From positions 44,741,366 to 44,805,365 of the forward strand of contig NC_088777.1 in the NCBI RefSeq assembly GCF_954871325.1: a stretch of 64,000 nt of DNA, given 5' to 3'. Below the pieces are notes generated by a model. It made no database searches. It saw nothing but the letters and a program-made list of their open reading frames with translations, and was not told where the DNA came from. The position numbers and the translations under genes are program-made. Every line of letters starts with the position of its first letter. Position 1 is the stretch's first letter. Shown here one piece after another: positions 1 to 20,809 of the stretch. The stretch comes from Gordionus sp. m RMFG-2023. Its lineage: Eukaryota; Nematomorpha; Gordioida; Chordodea; Parachordodidae.

Positions 1-616
1 CCAATCCGGCCTGAATTTTTTTAAAAAATGGCCCGATCCAGCCCAAACCAGATTTATTTTGTGCCGGGCCTACTTTTTGCAGATCTCTACCTTATATAGT
101 GTTAAACCCTGAAAAGAATATCAACCCCCCCCCCCCCTAACATGCTTGCCATTATATTTTCTGAAAACACCCTTTTTTTTAGCTGAAATATATATAGCCA
201 TACTTTGCGTTCAACGCATTCTAGATGAATAAGAATATCTCGATAATTAAAACTAATTTTAAATAGGGATGCATAGTTCTCATCAATTAACACTATCGTT
301 TTTTAAACCTAAAATTTTAAAGAATTTAAAACATTCAGGAAGGACCTATGGAAAGGAAGCTTTAGTTTAAATAACGAAAATGCCTAAAATTAAAATTCGA
401 GATATCGTAACATAATTATTTTTTTTTTAAAAAAAAGAAACATTAAATGAAATATCGGAATTGATTAAATTATTATTCTTTTTAAATTTTTAAGCGTCTT
501 ATGGCAATGTCATCCAATAACTTAATTGTCCTTATTAATTATTTCCTTTATGCTCTTACAAAACACAAAGCATATTTATTTTTAATTATTTACATTCTTA
601 TAAAAAAAAATTGAAG
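1..616. other. Intronic or upstream sequence of HID1
   Basis: No exon was found before the acceptor at 615-616. The first 88 bases look like the right end of a small repeat ending in CAGATCTCTA (compare the CAGAGACC group at 13669). The rest is AT-rich with a C-run near 127-138. The N-terminal HID1 exons must lie to the left of the window. Confidence 0.6.
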
Positions 617-9725
<9,109 letters not shown>

Positions 9726-11590
9726 CATTTTTTTTTTAAAATGAGTATAAATTTCATAGTCGCGCTCCTGTCATATTGAATTAGTAAATTTTAATATCAA
9801 TGTTTTACAGTATTAAAAAATTGACTATTATCTAATAATATTATGTTAATTTAATAAATCCCAAATCATGATAATTGTAAGTCACTTGACTCATCAATTA
9901 ATATTTAACTATTTATATATTAATTTTAATATTTTAAAAAATGTTTTTTTTTAAATGATTCCTTTATGGTTGGGGGTATTTTGTATACTTTTGTCCTAAA
10001 CCTAAAATAGGGGGTAGAAGGATAAAGATTTTATTTATTTTTAAACTATGTTTTACAATTTATATAATTATAAATTAATTAATTATACAAATTACACTTG
10101 ATTGTCATATAATTTTTAAATAAATAAAGAATAAAATTTTATACTTTTATTATTATGTTCGAACCTTTTTTTAAAATCTTTAATTTTCTCTGACTTGGGT
10201 AATACCAGAAAATATATCCTTGAAATAGTTTTTTAGAAGATACTTGTATAGTCTTAAATACTTATTTTTTTCCAAAAACATCTATCTTTTTCGTTTCAGA
10301 TTTAAAAAAATAGATAAGATATGGATTCAATATGGTAAGAAATATAAATGCCGGTATAAAAAGATCAACATGTATTCTCATATTGTTTATATTGGTTTAT
10401 ATCAGGGAGACCTGGAATAATTAAATTGATTGAATGAGAATGGTATACCCAGAAATATCTCGGGAACAATTTGCAAAGGTTCCAAAAATATACCTATAAA
10501 ATAGCGCAAAACTGTATAGGGTAACGAATGCAAGTAATTTTTTAGCATCCTATATTTAGGCAATAAATCAGAGATGCATAATATTGTTTTCGGTCCTATT
10601 TCTCAGAGCTCTAGTGTATTGTTTGAATAAATTAAATACAAAATTCGATCTGTTTAATTAGTTCACCACTCCATAATTTATGCCCATCTCACAATTCAGG
10701 GATAATCTTTTAAAGAATAATGTATTATTATTACTTAAAAATTTTATCCGATTCGATAATAAATAAATATAAAATCAGATATTTAATTCAGGAACTTTTT
10801 CAGAACCGGAAAGTAGCAGAAACGCAAAAAAGCCCTTGCTCCAGGTCTCTGGTTTTTAAGAAATAATAAAATAAACTTATTTCTAAAAGAATAACCCAAG
10901 CTTGGGGCGAATAATTCGTGTAAAATATTTTGGCGAGTTAGGATGAAGTTTTGAAAATGTTTTAAAGTTGATAATTAAAAAAAATTAGTGACGTTTTCCT
11001 TCATAGAAAAAACATTATAACGCGCGGGGCCAAACAACGTGAATAAGATATATTTTTGCCGGCCTGGTTAAACCCAATAAAAAATTTTCACGGGTCGAGC
11101 CGGCCCTCACCGATTTTTAGCTTGCCTGTTTGTAAAAGCTATACAAGTTTATGACTTTTTATATTACAATTTTTTAATATATACATTAAATCCAAATCCA
11201 TTCTACCATACAAATAGTGATATATTACACTGAAAACATAAAGTAAAAATATAAAGTAAAATTTGAATAAAATAAAAGCAAAACTTAATATTTAATGGCC
11301 AATAAAAATTCACATAATAAATTTTTAAACTATATAATTTATGTTACTCGATAACTATTTGAAATAAAATTATTTTTTTACTGAAATCCCTATCTTATTT
11401 TTATTTATGAATAAATTTATAGATGATATAATTGAATCTCTTAACACAAGATATTCAAGGATGGGCTTTATAAACAGCTTAAGATTTTTTTATTGTGTAA
11501 ATTTTAAAAAATATATATTTGTCTGAAATATAAAGTACACCTATTGATGAAATTATAAAATTAATTAGTTTTCCCAAAATCTTGTTCTAA
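9726..11590. other. Sequence 3' of HID1, no gene seen
   Basis: AT-rich 3' UTR and intergenic sequence. Candidate polyadenylation signals AATAAA occur near 9854 and 10122. A short segment of unusual G/C content near 11028-11120 resembles the GC-richer repeats elsewhere in the window but its ends could not be defined. Confidence 0.5.
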
Positions 11591-11753
11591 TAAGTGTTGT
11601 TAAGCAGATCTATTTAAACCGATTTTTATAAACGGAACTCAATAGATTTTGGTCATAGATGATGCAAATTTTTGGACATCCATTTGTGAAATCTCGAGGC
11701 TTAGACAAATATTTTTCTGGTTCTAATATTGAGTTAACGGTTTTTATAATCAC
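11591..11753 (+). mobile_element. TAGTGTTG-family hairpin MITE, partial
   Basis: Begins TAAGTGTTGTTAAG and holds the family's middle part (AAATCTCGAGGCTTAGACAA) and the inner part of the right arm (TTGAGTTAACGGTTTTTATAA). The outermost right end is missing. Confidence 0.65.
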
Positions 11754-12386
11754 ATTTATTAAATTCAAATGATACATTCAAAGCCCTAAGCGATTACTGG
11801 ATCACCCTAACCTACTATAAAAGGAAAGAAAAAAATCAAATTATAATGCATTATTTCTTAATATTTTCTTTCTTTCTATTAATTACTAATAAAATGGCTT
11901 AAGGCCCTTTTTTTTTGTTTTTTTACAATCATTAATGTAATCTCTAGGTGTCAACAACTTACCAATATAATGTCTATTTATTTTAATTTTTATATAAAAA
12001 TTTTCTTATTTGCCGCATAAATTTAGTAAAAACGAAAATATTTTTTTTATATAAATTTAATATAAAACTTATAAAAAAAAATTATTACTTCATTTAGATT
12101 TTTTTTAATTGATTTTTTTTTAAATTAATTTTTTTTTCTTTCAAATTTTATCAAAATAATAAAATAAATATAGTTGTTGACCTAAGCAAATTGCATCATT
12201 TTATTAAATCCTAAAATTTTATATATTATATATTATTTGTTATTATAAATAATTCAATACTCATTTTTCTACGTCAAAAGAAAATATTGATTATCTTCAA
12301 TTTATACACGTACATAACATACTACACCTATTATTTTTTCTGAAAAATATAATAATTTTATTTCATTTTTTAAAAGACTATAGAAG

Positions 12387-12611
12387 TAAGTGTTGCTAAA
12401 CGGCTCATTTTGAGCCGATTTTTAAAAACGGCTAACTCGATATTTTATTAGGAAAATTATTATGCAAGCCTTAAGATTTTGCTCATAGGTGGCACACATG
12501 TTTGAACATATATTAACGAAATCTCGAGGCTTAGACAATAATTTTCTGGCTAAAATATTGAGTTAGCCGTTTTTAAAAATCGTCTTAAAATCGAGCCATT
12601 TAACAACACCA
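12387..12611 (+). mobile_element. TAGTGTTG-family hairpin MITE, full length
   Basis: Left arm TAAGTGTTGCTAAACGGCTC pairs with right arm GCCATTTAACAACACCA. The whole element is near-palindromic. Flanks TATAGAAG (12379-12386) and ACTAGAAG (12612-12619) agree at 6/8, consistent with an old 8-bp target duplication. Confidence 0.85.
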
Positions 12612-12649
12612 ACTAGAAGTTAATAATTTTTTTACGAAATCTTCTTTAT

Positions 12650-12805
12650 CTAGATTATGCCCTCTTTGTATAATTACTCAAAGTGAAACAGCGAATGGCT
12701 CATTAAATCAGTTATGGTTTATTAGATCGTACCAAATCACATGGATAACTGTGGTAATTCTAGAGCTAATACATGCTTTAAAGTCGAATAGCGAGGTTCG
12801 ACCGC
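12650..12805 (+). rRNA. Fragment of 18S (small subunit) rRNA gene, 5' region
   Basis: Holds the near-universal stretches GCGAATGGCTCATTAAATCA, GTTATGGTTTATTAGATCGT and ATAACTGTGGTAATTCTAGA followed by GCTAATACATGC, in plus orientation, corresponding to roughly the first 60-190 bases of a eukaryotic 18S gene. Upstream, AGATTATGCC…TTTGTATAA looks like a damaged AGATTAAGCC…AAGTATAA. Continuity is lost after about 12805, so only about 150 of some 1800 bases are present and this cannot give a working rRNA. It starts some 40 bases after a MITE. Confidence 0.85.
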
Positions 12806-13668
12806 AAAAATTGTCATAATTTCTCACTTTTCTTTTGCTTACTTTAGGTGCCCGCCCCACTAATCCATCATAATATTCTTTAGACAGACCTAAAATTTTT
12901 AATAAAAAAAAATACATATAAATTAAACCCATTTTTAAAGTTAAAGGAAATAAAAGTGTTACAAATTTCTTTGACCTCCTTATCTCTGAAAAATTATAGA
13001 TAAATTTCAAAGTTTCTATTTTTTTATAACCCTTCGCTTTCCTTTCCATCTACCACCAAAAAATTGTAATAATATGAATTATCTCTAGAACAAAGGTAAA
13101 ATGTACTGCTCAATTCGCTTAAATTTTCTAAAAGAATAAGGGGGTTTATATGATATAAATATTAAAATTCGGATATAGTAGAGTTTCTCAAGGGAACTGT
13201 CTGATTCAACCACGTATAGTTTAAACTTACCTAAAATTTTTAAATTGTTTTATTTTTCCCACTAATTGTTTTTAATAAAATATTCTTTTCAAAAAACACC
13301 GAATTATTATTAGTATTTACCTTTCTAACTCTTAAAAAAAAATTATTTTTTTCTCCCCCTTCCTTTAAACTGATTCTCCAATCCAATATTTCATGTTTAA
13401 CAAAATTTTTGGTTAGTCAAACATTTTGAATTGAGCTAGAGACAGAAATTGATTCAATGCAGGGCTGCTCAGACCGCATTAATCGATACATAAATTTTCT
13501 TGTCTTGATCTCCCCTTTCCCAAATATAAGATTTATTGAAAATTTTTTTTTTTTACTAGGATGGGGTCATTTTAGCAAATATTATAAGTCATTATTAAAA
13601 TCATCATAAATATTTTGTAGCACAGCCAACTTCATACTCCCAGGTCCACATTTCTTGTTGCTATTAAT
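12806..13668. other. AT-rich sequence, no gene recognised
   Basis: The minus-strand reading frame at 12708-13049 overlaps the rDNA fragment and resembles nothing known. No further rRNA signature was found. Confidence 0.5.
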
Positions 13669-13894
13669 CAGAGACCTTCAGAGGTACCATTTGAATCGCC
13701 CGACCTGGATTTTTTTTTTGGCCCCGACTTGGCCCGAGTTTTATATTTTTATCCGGCTAGCCCTAATTTTTTTTAGATGGGCCTGGGTATTAAAAAAAAT
13801 TTCTTAGACCCAGCCCGGGTTATTTGAAAAAATATAAAATACGGCTTGGTCTAAATACGCGGGCCGGGCTTAGGGACGGGCCTGTAGGTCTCTG
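13669..13894 (+). mobile_element. hAT-type MITE with CAGAGACC termini
   Basis: Left end CAGAGACCTTCAGAGG, right end GGCCTGTAGGTCTCTG (reversed CAGAGACCTACAGGCC). Flanks CTATTAAT (13661-13668) and CTATTTAT (13895-13902) match at 7/8. The inside is GC-richer than its surroundings and rich in GGCCCGGG-like words. It is a reference copy for the fragments at 1, 3040 and 19973. Confidence 0.8.
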
Positions 13895-14656
13895 CTATTT
13901 ATTAAGGATTTTCCAAATCAATTTATTCAAATATTATACTAAAATAATAATGAACATTTTTCTATTTCACATTTCTGTATATTTTTTTAAAATTTGATTT
14001 CATCATTTTGTTAAATTATATATTGATATTATTTTCGCAAATAGTGAATTTAATTAGTGTAGGGAAATATCCACTATTAATTATATTTGCCATAAAATAA
14101 GTAGAAGTTTTTAAATATTGATATAAGAATAATGTAGCTTCTAAATATTAATTTAAGTTTGTTGCTCAATTCGTTATTTTTGCCATATAAATAAATTGTC
14201 TGTCAAATTAAGGCATAACAGTATAATAAATCACAGCCATTTTTTTAAGCTTTCAAAAACGATATAACTTATAAATATTAATTAACAATTATATAAGACA
14301 TTAATTTTAAAAAATTTCCTGGTCCCGATGATATCTGTATTTATATAGAAAAATAAATATCGACTAATGAGTTCTAGTGAAGTATAAAAGGCGGTGAAGA
14401 AAAAAAATCAAAAGACATTAGCCTAAACAATGAGCTCCCATAATAGGATTTATTAGTAATTTTTTTTAAAAAGATCCTAGGGGATATACATATGCTCGGG
14501 TTTGTTCGAACAATATGGACACCTATGACCTGAATAGGCACATACCAAATGTGTAATTATTGTCTTCTAGGTCCCCCAAGATTTGAATTTTTTAAAAATG
14601 AATCTAAAAATTCTCTCGGACAGAAAAAAAATGGACTGAGGAAAGAGTAATATTAT

Positions 14657-14752
14657 CCTGCATTCGCAGTTAGCGCGAATTGGCATGATAAATTAATGGA
14701 ATAATTTTAACATTCATTTTTGTATATTTTGCCGCGAAATCGAGCGCAGAAT
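14657..14752 (+). repeat. Small inverted-repeat element, CCTGCATTCRCNGTTAGC group, decayed
   Basis: Starts CCTGCATTCGCAGTTAGCGC and ends in a weak reverse match (CGAAATCGAGCGCAG). Same group as 37582-37685; related ends occur near 17345-17378 and 44118-44150. Confidence 0.45.
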
Positions 14753-15699
14753 TATTTCTAGCGTTGTTCAATTTAAGTTTTTTTTTTAACTTAAGATTAC
14801 AGCTATGTTACATCAAACAAGTAACGGATTCCAGTTATTTGTTATACATTTTTCAAGATATGTGAATTTAAGTAGCTTCAAAAATTAGTTTTTTTAAAAA
14901 AAGTTAGTTATATTTTAGAAAAGTTGCAATTTACATTTTATAGAACACTTGTTTGAGTTGTATTCCCTCTAAAATATATGTATAGTCCATTGGTAAATAA
15001 TTATTTATCTGTTAATATTTGATTTATATTACTATTAAAATTAATAGCCTCACATTAACAAGATTAGATTTTTAAGGAAAGCAGAAAATTTCATAAACAG
15101 CGATGGAGGAAATAAATGGGAAGTAAGAGGATAAGGTGGAGGGTAGTAGTAAGACCTAGGGAGAGGGGGTATGGTATAAGGGAGGGAGGGTAAGGGACAA
15201 TATCATAATTGATATATATGGTTTAGAAGTACATGATTCCAGAAATAAAGTTGGCTATAAAAAGCGAGGTAATACCATGCCATTTTAATATTTATTTAAT
15301 TTGTTTATTTTGTAACCTTGGCAGACAAAGTATTAAATTACCGAAATTTTAGTTTTAAGAAATGGATAAAAAGGAATTTAATAAAATATAACTAATCAGG
15401 TAAAAGATAATTTCGTTTACACAAGTTAGTTGGTAAATTTAATTTTTTTTTTCTTCAAATTTAATTTTAAAAAAAAGAAGAAAGAAGATAAATAGTTAAT
15501 GACATACCTAAATAATATTTTGTAAAATCACTTACCGAAAGATGACGTCAAAGATCGTCAGATGAATCAAGATATTTAATCAAATTTGTAGGGTGTTGAA
15601 CTACCTCAAATAAAAACAAATATGTTTTTAATAACATGTTTTTTATTAATTCTTTTATATAAAATCTGTTTTTTTTAAATCTTACAAAGTTTATATATA

Positions 15700-17313
15700 C
15701 ACTACCGGCCATAAATGACTGTCCACCCTGCATTTTTACATAAAAAAATTAATAACTTAATACTTTTTAACTTATTTGGGTAAAAGCAAATTGATTAATT
15801 AGTTTAAGATGTCTAGACATGTTTAGAAATAAAAATCTGGGAATTTCTATAAATCTTTCTATGAAATTTTAGCCTTTGAAAATAACATGTCAAAAATGAC
15901 CAATTTGGTAAAATAGGGTTCATTAGTTTTATTCAGCAACAATTTTAAGTTGCCCATTGTTTTTTGGAAGAAAGTCATTAATCACATTCTAATCTGCTTA
16001 TAAATACCTATTTTTAATTATTTTAAAAAAAAAATTCCTAGATTTTTTTTGTTTTAAATCAATGTTTAAAGAAACTTTCAGTCTTTATAAATATTTTAAC
16101 GAACATTCGACCAAAATGATTAAAAGAAAAGAAATTTCTATTCCAACTAAATGCAAAATAATTAATTTACACATAAGTGGTAAAAGTAATCGCCGAATTG
16201 CCAGAGAATTAACCCTAGCTCAACGAACAGTCGATTGTATATTTAAAAGATTACGCAACAATAATACAATGTCGAATCCAAAGAGGCCTGGAAGACCCCG
16301 CAAAACGAGTTTGCGATGATAGGTATATAGCAAGGATCAGTAAACGCAATCGACGCCTTGTCGCCTCAGAGATAGCTCGGAGATTATTCTGACTCGGGAA
16401 ATCTCGATAAATGTCACAACTGTGAAAAGGCGCCTTAGGAGCTCTGAACTTTATAGTAGGGTAGCGGTCGAAAAGCCACTATTGAGCAATATAAATAAAC
16501 TCAAGCAATTAGATTGGGCACGAGAACATCAATTTTGGACATCTGCAAACTGGTACCACGTCTTATGGAGTGATGAGTCAAAATTCGAAATCTTCGGTTC
16601 TAAAAGAAGGCGATATATCCGCCGCTCAGCTGGAGAGCGAATGAGCGATCGCTGCATAATTCCTACAGTCAAATTCGGGGGGAGGTCTGTTATGGTGTGG
16701 TGGTGCTTGGTGCCGGGGCAACCGCCGACATTGTCAAAATTAAAGGAATCCTTAACAAGGAGCGATACCGGCAAATCCTTGAGGACCATGTGATTTCATC
16801 AGGAAAGTGTTTGATCGGGAATAACTTTTTATTTCAACAAGATAATGACCCAAAGCATACATCCAGCCTATGCAAAGATTAATTACAAAATCTACAACAG
16901 CACGGTATTCTCAAGTTGATGACTTGGCCATCCCAGTCTTCCGATCTCAATCTAATCAAACTTTTATGGGATCACCTTGTTCGACAAGCGCGAAAAAGCC
17001 CAATAACCTCTCATTCGCACCTTTGGAAAGTATTTCAGAGAGAATGGAACAATATCACTTCCGAATATTTAAAAAATCTCATCGAAATATTACCAAAAAT
17101 TTTTGCAGCAATTATTAAGAATAAAGGTGGTCATATTGATGAGAACAAAATTTGATCTTAATTAATTGCTATGTCTTTTATTTTTTGTAATTTATGCAAT
17201 AATATTTAAACTTATAAATAAATTCGATAAACCTCATATTGTGTGTTATTTGTCTTGTTTTAAGAAAAATGTTAAGAAAATGCAGGGTGGGCAATCATTT
17301 ATGGCCGGTAGTG
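15700..17313 (+). mobile_element. Tc1-type DNA transposon, complete ends, inactive
   Basis: Terminal inverted repeats of at least 35 bases: the left begins CACTACCGGCCATAAATGA (15700) and the right ends with its complement at 17313, with only a couple of mismatches over CACTACC…CCCTGCA. Each side is flanked by TA, the target duplication of Tc1/mariner elements. Length 1614 bp is normal for the family. The single internal gene is a broken transposase (separate entry). Confidence 0.95.
16116..17155 (+). pseudogene. Broken Tc1 transposase
   Basis: Probable start is the ATG at 16116 (MIKRKEISIPTK), though an in-frame ATG exists at 16062. Order: paired-type helix-turn-helix (KCKIINLHISGKSNRRIARE), AT-hook-like GRPRK, second DNA-binding segment, then the DDE catalytic part. 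The first two catalytic aspartates are visible in LWSDESKFEIFG (about 16563-16600) and FQQDNDPKHTS (about 16835-16865). At the usual third acidic position the local reading is PSQSSDLNLIKLLWDHL, with Lys where the DD34E family has Glu. The frame is also broken several times: near 16311-16320 after the AT-hook, a stop near 16390, a frame change near 16715, and another near 16870. The element cannot make its own enzyme. Confidence 0.92.
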
Positions 17314-19517
17314 TATATAGTGAAGGAGTATATAGAAATCCACAAAAATTCCGCGAATTCGTGCTAACGGTGAATGCAGGTTGACGAACGGTTTAATCTT
17401 AAAGAAAGCAACAGAAATAAAACGGATAAAACCGATAACACGCCTTAAGATCCACACACCAATGTTCAATTTTATTGTTTTTTTTCTTCTTTCTTTCGGA
17501 AATAATTAATTATTAATATGGAATATTCCAATTTTAATAATAAATATTACTAATTTTTGTGGGAAAAATTAAAATTAATAAGGAATATTAAAACAAAAAA
17601 TAGGTTATATTTGTCATCGTAAAAATAAAAATTAACTAAATTATTGAACCGAATCAGATATATAAAAAAAATGAAATATAACTATAAGATGTGAATGAAA
17701 CAAATTGTAATCTAAAAATATTCATATATTTTTGTTTCTCAGTATTAATTTATAGAGACTTATGAATTATTTCTTAATTCTTATATAAAAAAAATTTATT
17801 ACCCAGAAAAAATATAATACTAATATCATAGGTGTAAAAAATAAGGCGCTCAGATCTATAAAATGTACCGCACTAAAAAATGTAGGAAAAGCACAGAAAA
17901 TCGTCTTCAAGTAGTGAAAATTCAAGTAAAAAATTTGAGCCTATAAGTCCTTTTTTTTAAATTCTGAGCGATTAAGGGAAAAAAATTCTTAGCGTTTCAG
18001 TTTTTATTCTGAGAGAAAAAATATATATAAGTTCGTTCATACTAAATTACTCAGAATCAAAACTCTTTTTATTTTATCCCCTTAATTTTACGGAATAGCT
18101 TTCTGGAATACATTTCAAAAAAGACGCATAAAAAATGATTTAAATTGAAAAAATAACATATTGCCGGTAAAAAACGTATTGACACTAACATATATATGGG
18201 GAACATGACAACAGATCAACAAAAAAAACACGATTCTCAACCCAACCCCCTCAGATTTTTTCTAAAATTTTTACATGAGTTTGTATATATTATAACTATG
18301 AGAAAAATAAAAATTTTAGCCCCCAATTCCAAGCAGGGGCTGAGTTACAAGCCTCTGAATGTCGAAAAAACGGGGCATTTTGGGCATAATGATCTCCCTT
18401 TCATTTTAAATATCTTCAGATATGATTAAACTAGAAACGTCATTTAAATTTCTTTATGTAGCCTAATCGTAGACCTTTAAAGTTATACATCGTTAATTAT
18501 TTTTTAAAAGTTATAAATGTCATGTCAAAAACTGGAAATAGAAAACCTGAAATGGTCATAATGTTAAATCGGCATTTTTTCTTTCCTGTATAGATTATAG
18601 GATTAATAATTAAATAAGCAAATTTTCAAGTTGGGCCGAGCTTAAGTTTAGGAGATATGCCATTTTAATCATTAGTCTATTGCAAATATTCTAAATAAAT
18701 ATTTGATATTAATCAACAATTGTAATATAAGTCAGAAACTATCAAATATTTTATGTTTAATATTTAAAAGAATAGTTTTTGACCTAGGGAAAAAATAGGG
18801 GAGGGGGGATCTTCTGCTAATTTATTTGAATGAATTGAATTCTTCTCATAAAAATAATAAAAAATACAAATCAATTTTTGATTATATTTGTTTGAGGACA
18901 AACATTTTTTTTCATATAATAATTTTTACAATATGAAAATAGTTTAACTTAATATTCCCCAAGTGGCATAAAAGCATGAATACTGATTCCGGGAAGGGGA
19001 TTGATCTTTTAAACAAGATATTTTTTCATATTCATCATCTTATACATGTGCGTAATTAATTCCAGTGATATTTGCTTTATAAAAATTAAATGAATATAAG
19101 GTGTTTAATATTTGATTCTAATAAGAACGCTAAAGGTAGCTATTTATCCTACCCCTTTGGTAATATTTGCCATGGGATATTACGAAAAAATGTTATTCCT
19201 CTTTGATTCCAACTTCAAGCTCACAATGGTTTAAATTATTAATTTTATTCATATATTGATTACTACACCATCAGAATTTTTTTTTAATTTAATAAAACCA
19301 TCAACTTTAGTTTAGAAAAAAAAATTGGTCTCATTTCCAAATTTATTAAAGCTCACTTTTATATCTTCCTTTAAAATTAGAATATAATTTTATATGATAA
19401 CATAAAATTAATATTTTCTTTGATTTGTTCTCTCTCTTAACCTTTTAAAATAAAACGTTTTTAATCAGGCATCATACACGCCCCTTTTAATTGGAATTAT
19501 GAAATTTTATAAATTAT
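17314..19517. other. AT-rich intergenic sequence, no gene recognised
   Basis: Contains one end of a CCTGCATTC-group repeat (about 17345-17378) and, at 17955-18015, a copy of a short repeat also present at 7438-7495 (AAATTCTGAGC…AGCGTTTCAGTTTT). The 77-codon frame at 18196-18429 has no recognisable similarity. Confidence 0.5.
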
Positions 19518-19760
19518 CTATAAAATAGTATCATAATAGCCTTTTATAATATTTGGATTGAAAACACCCTTTTCCTTCTCCTTGACCAATTTTTTTGCTC
19601 TCCTTGCCATGGATTCAGTAGTAGAAAATTCTTCTTGTTTTTAAGGTCCAAGAATTTGATAAAACAGTCTCTGAATTTCTTCATTTCTTAAATGTGTTGT
19701 TTCAAATTTATTTTTCAATTCCTTAATGATTTCGTATTCATCGTTAATATTAAAATTCTT
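19518..19760 (-). pseudogene. Minus-strand exon-like relic of unknown gene
   Basis: On the minus strand a strong acceptor (TTTTTTTTCAG, 19761-19771) is followed by about 80 codons of protein-like sequence: INDEYEIIKELKNKFETTH, LRNEEIQRLFYQILGP, then after one in-frame stop KQEEFSTTESMARRAKK and LVKEKEKGVFNP, ending at a stop at 19518-19520. The charged, helix-forming composition and the near-absence of stops in such AT-rich DNA argue for former coding use. The product is not recognised; it could be a decayed host exon or part of a transposable element. No partner exons were identified. Confidence 0.4.
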
Positions 19761-19972
19761 CTGAAAAAAAATTCAAAACATTTATCTTAATTTTTGTCAG
19801 ATAAATGCTAATTTATCGTTAAATAATTTGTTTTGGTTAATCAAGGATGTACATTTCTTAAGTCTTCACAACGTATATGTTTATACAAATTATGTGAATA
19901 TTAGGATCGAAATAAATATATTGCATATAATAGCCCGCACCCCCCCTACCTTATTTTATGTTTTATTTAAAT

Positions 19973-20110
19973 CAGAGACCTACTAAGTTCGGGTACATGG
20001 GCCGTGCAATATTTTAATTTTTATAGCTAATAATAGCTATTTAAAATTTTTGGTTTTAAAATATAAGGCTCGGGTAAAAAATCCAGCCTGGGTATATTTT
20101 TTTTTCTAAC
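19973..20110 (+). repeat. Fragment of CAGAGACC-type element
   Basis: Starts CAGAGACCTACTAAGTTCGG like the left end at 13669 and keeps inner words such as CCAGCCTGGGTA. No right terminus was found. Confidence 0.45.
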
Positions 20111-20593
20111 CTGGGTTTATTAATGAAAATGTTAACTATTATTTTGTATAATGTTTTCAAAGATAAATACGAGTAATATGGGAAGCGAAGCAAATAAATC
20201 TTAGGATTAAGTATATAGATTGGTTTAAGATTGATATTATCAAAGTTTGAAAGCAAATAAAATTTTAAATTTTCTTTAAAGAAGAGGAGTTTTTCTTTTA
20301 TCAAATTTTACCTTAAAAAATGCCAATATCTTTTGAAATGCTTTTGTAATTTTAATATGTAAAATAATAAAAACATCTTTGCTCAAAAAAAATATTTTGA
20401 TTTAAATTTATTTATTTATTTTTTATTTAAAAAAAAAAATCAGTTTTCATTTTTTAATTTTATTTTTATTTCTAAATTCGGTCTTGGATAGTTATTTATT
20501 ATTTGTTTTCCTGGTTCTGATCTGGATCACTTTTTCAAATCTTACCATTTTTAACGGATACCCGGACCCGAAGAATGAAATGATTGTGTGAGA

Positions 20594-20809
20594 TAGTGTT
20601 GTTAAAAACCCGATTCGGATCGATTTTAATAAACGGCACGATTAAGAAATTATAACCATAAATAACATTATGTAAGCCTAAAGATTTTGCTCATAGCAAG
20701 CAACAGAAATGCTTGCACATCTATCTGCCAAATCTCGATGCTTACATAATATTTTAATCGGAACGTTTTGGAAAAATCGTCTCAAATCGAGCTTTTTTTA
20801 ACAACACTA
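20594..20809 (+). mobile_element. TAGTGTTG-family hairpin MITE, full length
   Basis: Left TAGTGTTGTTAAAAACCCGA, right TTTTTTTAACAACACTA. The 8-bp flanks can be matched only with a shift of two bases (GTGTGAGA and GTGTGCGA), so the duplication is uncertain for this copy. Confidence 0.8.

Noticed and set aside
18196-18429. 77-codon plus-strand frame
   Set aside because: No family resemblance, no splice context, located in repeat-rich intergenic DNA.
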